The notes under the pieces: generated by a model | Told to the model about the DNA's origin: nothing | Seen by the model: only the letters and a program-made list of their open reading frames with translations | The model's database searches: none | Source of the DNA: JBKPNJ01 sp963695705 | GTDB taxonomy: Bacteria; Actinomycetota; Actinomycetes; Propionibacteriales; Nocardioidaceae | Reading direction: 5' to 3' | DNA: 64,000 nt | Assembly (NCBI GenBank): GCA_963695705.1 | Contig: CAVOHB010000006.1 | Coordinates: forward strand, 62,001 to 126,000 | Translations under genes and position numbers: made by a program | Shown: positions 61,055 to 64,000 of the stretch, piece by piece | Layout of the letters: the number at the start of each line of letters is the position of its first letter | Position numbering within the stretch: position 1 is the stretch's first letter

Positions 61055-62503
61055 ATGAGCGAGTCGGTCACGGAGCACGATGACGGCCGGCCGGCGGGAA
61101 CGACCGATCCGACCTTCTACCGCAGTGCCGCCGAGGCCGCCGCGGCGCCGTCAGAGGAGCTGGCCTACGTAGTGGCGTTCGACCGAGCCGGCGAACGTCC
61201 CGACGCGTTATGCGTCATCGACGTCAACGAGGCCTCCGACGACTTCGCGAAGGTCGTCGGCTGGGCCGACCTGCCCACCCGCGGTGACGAGCTGCACCAC
61301 TTCGGCTGGAACGCCTGCTCGAGCTCCCTGATGCATGAGGGCCACGACATGGGAGCCGACGGTCTGCAGCGGCGCTACCTGCTGCTCCCCGGCATGCGCA
61401 GCTCACGTGTGCACGTCTACGACACGCATCCCGACCCTCGCTCACCGCGTCTGCACAAGACCATCGAGGCCGACGAGCTCGGCGACAAAGCGGGCTACTC
61501 CCGCCCGCATACCTCGCACTGCGGTCCTGACGGCGTCTTCCTGTCCTGCCTCGGCGGTGCGCACGGCGCGGACGGGCCGGGCGGCATCGCGCTGCTCGAC
61601 CACAACACGTTCGACGTGCTGCGGGCGTGGGAGACAGACCGCGGACCCCAGTACCTCGCGTACGACGCCTGGTGGCACCTCAATCAGAACACGCTGATCA
61701 CGAGCGAGTGGGGCACGCCATCGATGTTCGAGGACGGCGTCGTTCCCGAGCTGCTGCTGGGGAAGAAGTACGGCCACGCGATGCACTTCTGGGATCTCGC
61801 CACCGGCGTCCACCAGCAGACGGTCGACCTCGGTGACGACCACCAGATGGTCCTGGAGCTGCGGCCCTCGCACGACCCCGAGGCAACCTGGGGGTTCGTG
61901 GGCGTCGTGGTCTCGACGCTTGACCTGTCCGCGTCGGTGTGGCGATGGCATCGCGACGGGACGGAGTGGAAGGCGGACAAGGTCATCACGATCCCCGCCG
62001 AGCCCGCGGACCCGGCCGATCTGCCGCCGGCCCTTCAGCCGTTCGCGGCTGTCCCGCCGCTCGTCACCGACATCGACCTGTCCGTCGACGACCAGATGCT
62101 CTATGTGTCGTGCTGGGGCACCGGCGAGCTCAAGCAGTACGACGTCTCCGATCCGGCACACCCGCGCGAGGTGGGCTCGGTGCACCTGGGCGGGATCGTC
62201 CGGCGCGCCGCGCACCCGGCGGCGCCGTCGGAGCGACTGGACGGCGGACCGCAGATGGTCGAGGTCAGCCGCGACGGGCGACGGGTCTATATCACCAACT
62301 CGCTGTACGGCTCGTGGGACGACCAGTTCTACCCGCACGGAGTCGGCAGCTGGATGGCCAAGCTCGACACGGATCCGGCCTCCGGCGGTCTGACCCCGGA
62401 CGAGCGGTTCTTCCCGCACGGCGACGAGTTCCGCGGCCTGCGGGTGCATCAGGTGCGGCTGCAAGGCGGAGACGCCTCCTCCGACTCTTACTGCTACCGC
62501 TGA
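61055..62503 (+). CDS. selenium-binding protein SBP56 / methanethiol-oxidase family
   Basis: About 482 residues: DPTFYRSAAEAAAAPSEELAYVVAFD start, GDELHHFGWNACSSS (conserved Cys), the SRPHTSHCGPDGVFLSCLGG block, YGHAMHFWDLATG and the HGVGSWMAKLD end. The SBP56 family comprises seven-bladed propellers, with methanethiol oxidase activity (CH3SH to formaldehyde, H2S, H2O2) shown for several members. GTG 61037 is an alternative start. Confidence 0.87.
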   Translation: MSESVTEHDDGRPAGTTDPTFYRSAAEAAAAPSEELAYVVAFDRAGERPDALCVIDVNEASDDFAKVVGWADLPTRGDELHHFGWNACSSSLMHEGHDMGADGLQRRYLLLPGMRSSRVHVYDTHPDPRSPRLHKTIEADELGDKAGYSRPHTSHCGPDGVFLSCLGGAHGADGPGGIALLDHNTFDVLRAWETDRGPQYLAYDAWWHLNQNTLITSEWGTPSMFEDGVVPELLLGKKYGHAMHFWDLATGVHQQTVDLGDDHQMVLELRPSHDPEATWGFVGVVVSTLDLSASVWRWHRDGTEWKADKVITIPAEPADPADLPPALQPFAAVPPLVTDIDLSVDDQMLYVSCWGTGELKQYDVSDPAHPREVGSVHLGGIVRRAAHPAAPSERLDGGPQMVEVSRDGRRVYITNSLYGSWDDQFYPHGVGSWMAKLDTDPASGGLTPDERFFPHGDEFRGLRVHQVRLQGGDASSDSYCYR

Positions 62504-62511
62504 CCGCTGAC

Positions 62512-62580
62512 CGCCGCCTAGCGTCACGCAGTTCGAGGGTCATGACCCCGCAGGATGCGTGACGTAAGCGAGGGGCGGCG
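62512..62580. repeat. structured palindromic element, copy B
   Basis: Begins eight bases behind the SBP56 stop. Outer arms CGCCGCC/GGCGGCG, middle arms CGTCACGCA/TGCGTGACG (perfect), central GGGTCATGACCC at 62537-62548. The intervening TTCGA and GCAGGA strings equal those of copy A (52374-52434). Confidence 0.65.
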
Positions 62581-62650
62581 CGAGAGGCTAACGTGACGCG
62601 GGTACGCGCCGGCGGAGTCTGCCGCCGCACGACTCCGCCCGGAGGTTCTC

Positions 62651-64000
62651 ATGTCGCTCCTCGACGACGCTGTCTGGCAGAGCAAGATCTTCACCGGGGA
62701 GTGGACCGAGGGGTCCGGAGAGCCGTACCCGGTCGTGTCGCCGTCGACGGGCGAGCTACTCGGCGCGATGGGCCGGGCGACGGAGGCTGATGTCACGCGA
62801 TCGGCCGCCCGGGCCGCGGAGGCGCAGAAGTCGTGGGCCGCGGCACCGCATGTCGAGAGAGCCGCCGTGCTGCGACGCGCGGGCGACCTGTGGCACCGGC
62901 ACTCCGAGGAGATCGTCGGCTGGCTGATGCGCGAGACCGGATCGATCGGTCCGTTCGGCGAGTTCCAGATCATGACGTCGGCCCAGGAGTGCTATGAGGC
63001 CGCCGCGCTTCCCTCCGCACCGTACGGCCAGCTGCTCCCGTCGCAGCACGAGCGCCTCAGCCTGTCCCGCCGGGTCCCCACCGGGGTCGTCGGCGTGATC
63101 GCACCCTTCAACGTGCCGACGATCCTGTCCATCCGGGCGGTGGCACCCGCCCTGGCGCTCGGCAACGCCGTCCTGCTCAAGCCGGACCCGCGCACCGCGG
63201 TCAGCGGCGGAGCCGTCCTCGCTCAGCTGTTCGCCGAGGCGGGCCTGCCTGACGGCCTCCTGCACGTGCTGCCCGGTGGTTCCGAGGTCGGTGAGGCACT
63301 CATCACCGCCCCGTTGGTACGCACCATCGCGTTCACCGGCTCGACGAAGGTGGGACGCGCCGTCGGAGTGCTCGCGGCTCAGCATCTCAAGCGCGTGCAC
63401 CTCGAGCTCGGCGGCAACTCGGCCCTTCTCGTCCTCGATGACGTCGATGTCGAGGCAGCATCGTCGGTCGGCGCCTGGGGTTCGTTCGCCCACCAGGGTC
63501 AGGTGTGCATGGCCGCGGGCCGGCACCTCGTGCAGTCCGGCGTGGCGGACGAGTACGTGTCGGCCCTGGCGGCCCGCGCCGACAGGCTGCCCGTGGGTGA
63601 CCCGACGACGGGAACCGTCGCCCTCGGCCCGGTCATCGACGCCGGCCAGCGGGACCGGATCCACGACTACGTGACCGGCAGTGTGGATGCGGGGGCCCGG
63701 CTCGCCGCCGGCGGCACCTATGACGATCTCTTCTACCGCCCGACGGTGCTCGCCGACGTGCCGCTGACGGCCCCGGCATACTCGGAGGAGATCTTCGGGC
63801 CCGTCGCACCGATCGCCCGCTTCGAACTCGGTCGACGACGCGATCCGTCTCGCGGCCGAGTCCTCGTACGGGTTGTCCCTGGGGATCCTGACCACGGACG
63901 TCATGCGCGGGCTCGAGATCGCCGAGCAGATTCCGTCCGGGCTCATCCATATCAACGATCAGCCGATCAACGACGAGGCAAATGTGCCGTTCGGTGGGGT
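62651..64000 (+). CDS. aldehyde dehydrogenase, benzaldehyde-dehydrogenase-like (partial, one frameshift)
   Basis: 450 visible codons: VVSPSTGELLGAMGRATEADV start, GVIAPFNVPTILS, Rossmann GSTKVG, catalytic Glu in LELGGNSALLV, Cys in HQGQVCMAAGRH, and SEEIFGPVAPIARFE. Near 63827 one extra base breaks the frame; after it SVDDAIRLAAESSYGLSLGI and PFGGV continue the family to the window edge. Close to XylC-type benzaldehyde dehydrogenases. GGAGG precedes ATG 62651. Fits an aromatic or aldehyde role with the neighbouring dioxygenase genes. Confidence 0.85.
   Translation, partial: MSLLDDAVWQSKIFTGEWTEGSGEPYPVVSPSTGELLGAMGRATEADVTRSAARAAEAQKSWAAAPHVERAAVLRRAGDLWHRHSEEIVGWLMRETGSIGPFGEFQIMTSAQECYEAAALPSAPYGQLLPSQHERLSLSRRVPTGVVGVIAPFNVPTILSIRAVAPALALGNAVLLKPDPRTAVSGGAVLAQLFAEAGLPDGLLHVLPGGSEVGEALITAPLVRTIAFTGSTKVGRAVGVLAAQHLKRVHLELGGNSALLVLDDVDVEAASSVGAWGSFAHQGQVCMAAGRHLVQSGVADEYVSALAARADRLPVGDPTTGTVALGPVIDAGQRDRIHDYVTGSVDAGARLAAGGTYDDLFYRPTVLADVPLTAPAYSEEIFGPVAPIARFELGRRRDPSRGRVLVRVVPGDPDHGRHARARDRRADSVRAHPYQRSADQRRGKCAVRWG

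Noticed and set aside
1..64000. CRISPR arrays, tRNA or rRNA genes, prophage or integrative elements
   Set aside because: No regularly spaced repeats, no cloverleaf with a CCA-type acceptor, and no integrase, terminase or transposase of normal length was seen.

Overview
The window is very GC-rich, uses many GTG/TTG starts, and is packed with short overlapping operons (ATGA/GTGA junctions). Its gene families are SARP/BTAD regulators, nSTAND-WD40 proteins, LuxR-linked hydrolases, Hen1/Pnkp RNA repair, DUF1684 and NrtS. This suggests a soil- or sediment-type actinomycete, perhaps Nocardioidaceae-like; the family-level guess is weak. I saw no rRNA, tRNA, CRISPR array, integrase or intact insertion sequence.

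Layout. 0-1 kb: end of a beta-carbonic anhydrase and a VOC protein. 1-7.3 kb and 18.5-25 kb: two paralogous loci. In each, a giant regulator (SARP DNA-binding head, BTAD, STAND NTPase, one membrane helix, WD40-like propeller) is transcribed away from a small lipoprotein and a CapA-type surface metallophosphoesterase. Copy 2 is intact and its CapA carries an extra M15 D,D-peptidase domain. Copy 1 keeps the same architecture, but its regulator is broken by about eight frameshifts. Both regulators share a phased set of SARP-like heptads (GGTNNCR at 0, +22, +33) and a TTGACG/GACAGT promoter ending 6-7 nt before the start codon, as expected for leaderless mRNA. Between the two loci lie exported proteins (RTX-type, a Tat substrate), an M6-type protease, an HD-GYP/LuxR protein, a DUF998 membrane protein divergent from a methyltransferase across a near-perfect palindrome, and an SDR/membrane protein/GH15 glucoamylase operon.

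25-30 kb: methyltransferase, small monooxygenase-like proteins, NrtS, an alpha/beta hydrolase-LuxR fusion, DUF1801, a group II truncated haemoglobin and a truncated FUSC membrane gene. 30.3-35.3 kb: a sugar-acid catabolic cluster (SDR, Zn-dehydrogenase, FAH hydrolase, IlvD/Edd dehydratase, cupin) whose edge cuts the FUSC gene. 35-44.5 kb: GH13 enzyme, chromate operon (split chrB plus chrA), DUF1684, SnoaL divergent from TetR over a clear operator, several small single-domain proteins and an APH-type kinase. 44.8-51.1 kb: SNF2 helicase followed by the hen1-pnkp RNA repair cassette. 51-56 kb: lipoproteins, OsmC, a LigD-type phosphoesterase, hemerythrin and a universal stress protein. 56-64 kb: a catabolic region with a LigB/LigA extradiol dioxygenase and oxidoreductase divergent from an amidohydrolase, a GntR regulator, SBP56 and a benzaldehyde-dehydrogenase-like enzyme running off the window.

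Frame integrity. Single-base frame breaks occur in several otherwise well-conserved genes. They are concentrated in the first 13 kb and are mostly net +1. This looks at least partly like residual sequencing or assembly error, so genes flagged as frameshifted may be intact in the organism. A structured palindromic element occurs twice (52.4 and 62.5 kb), each time directly behind a plus-strand stop codon.
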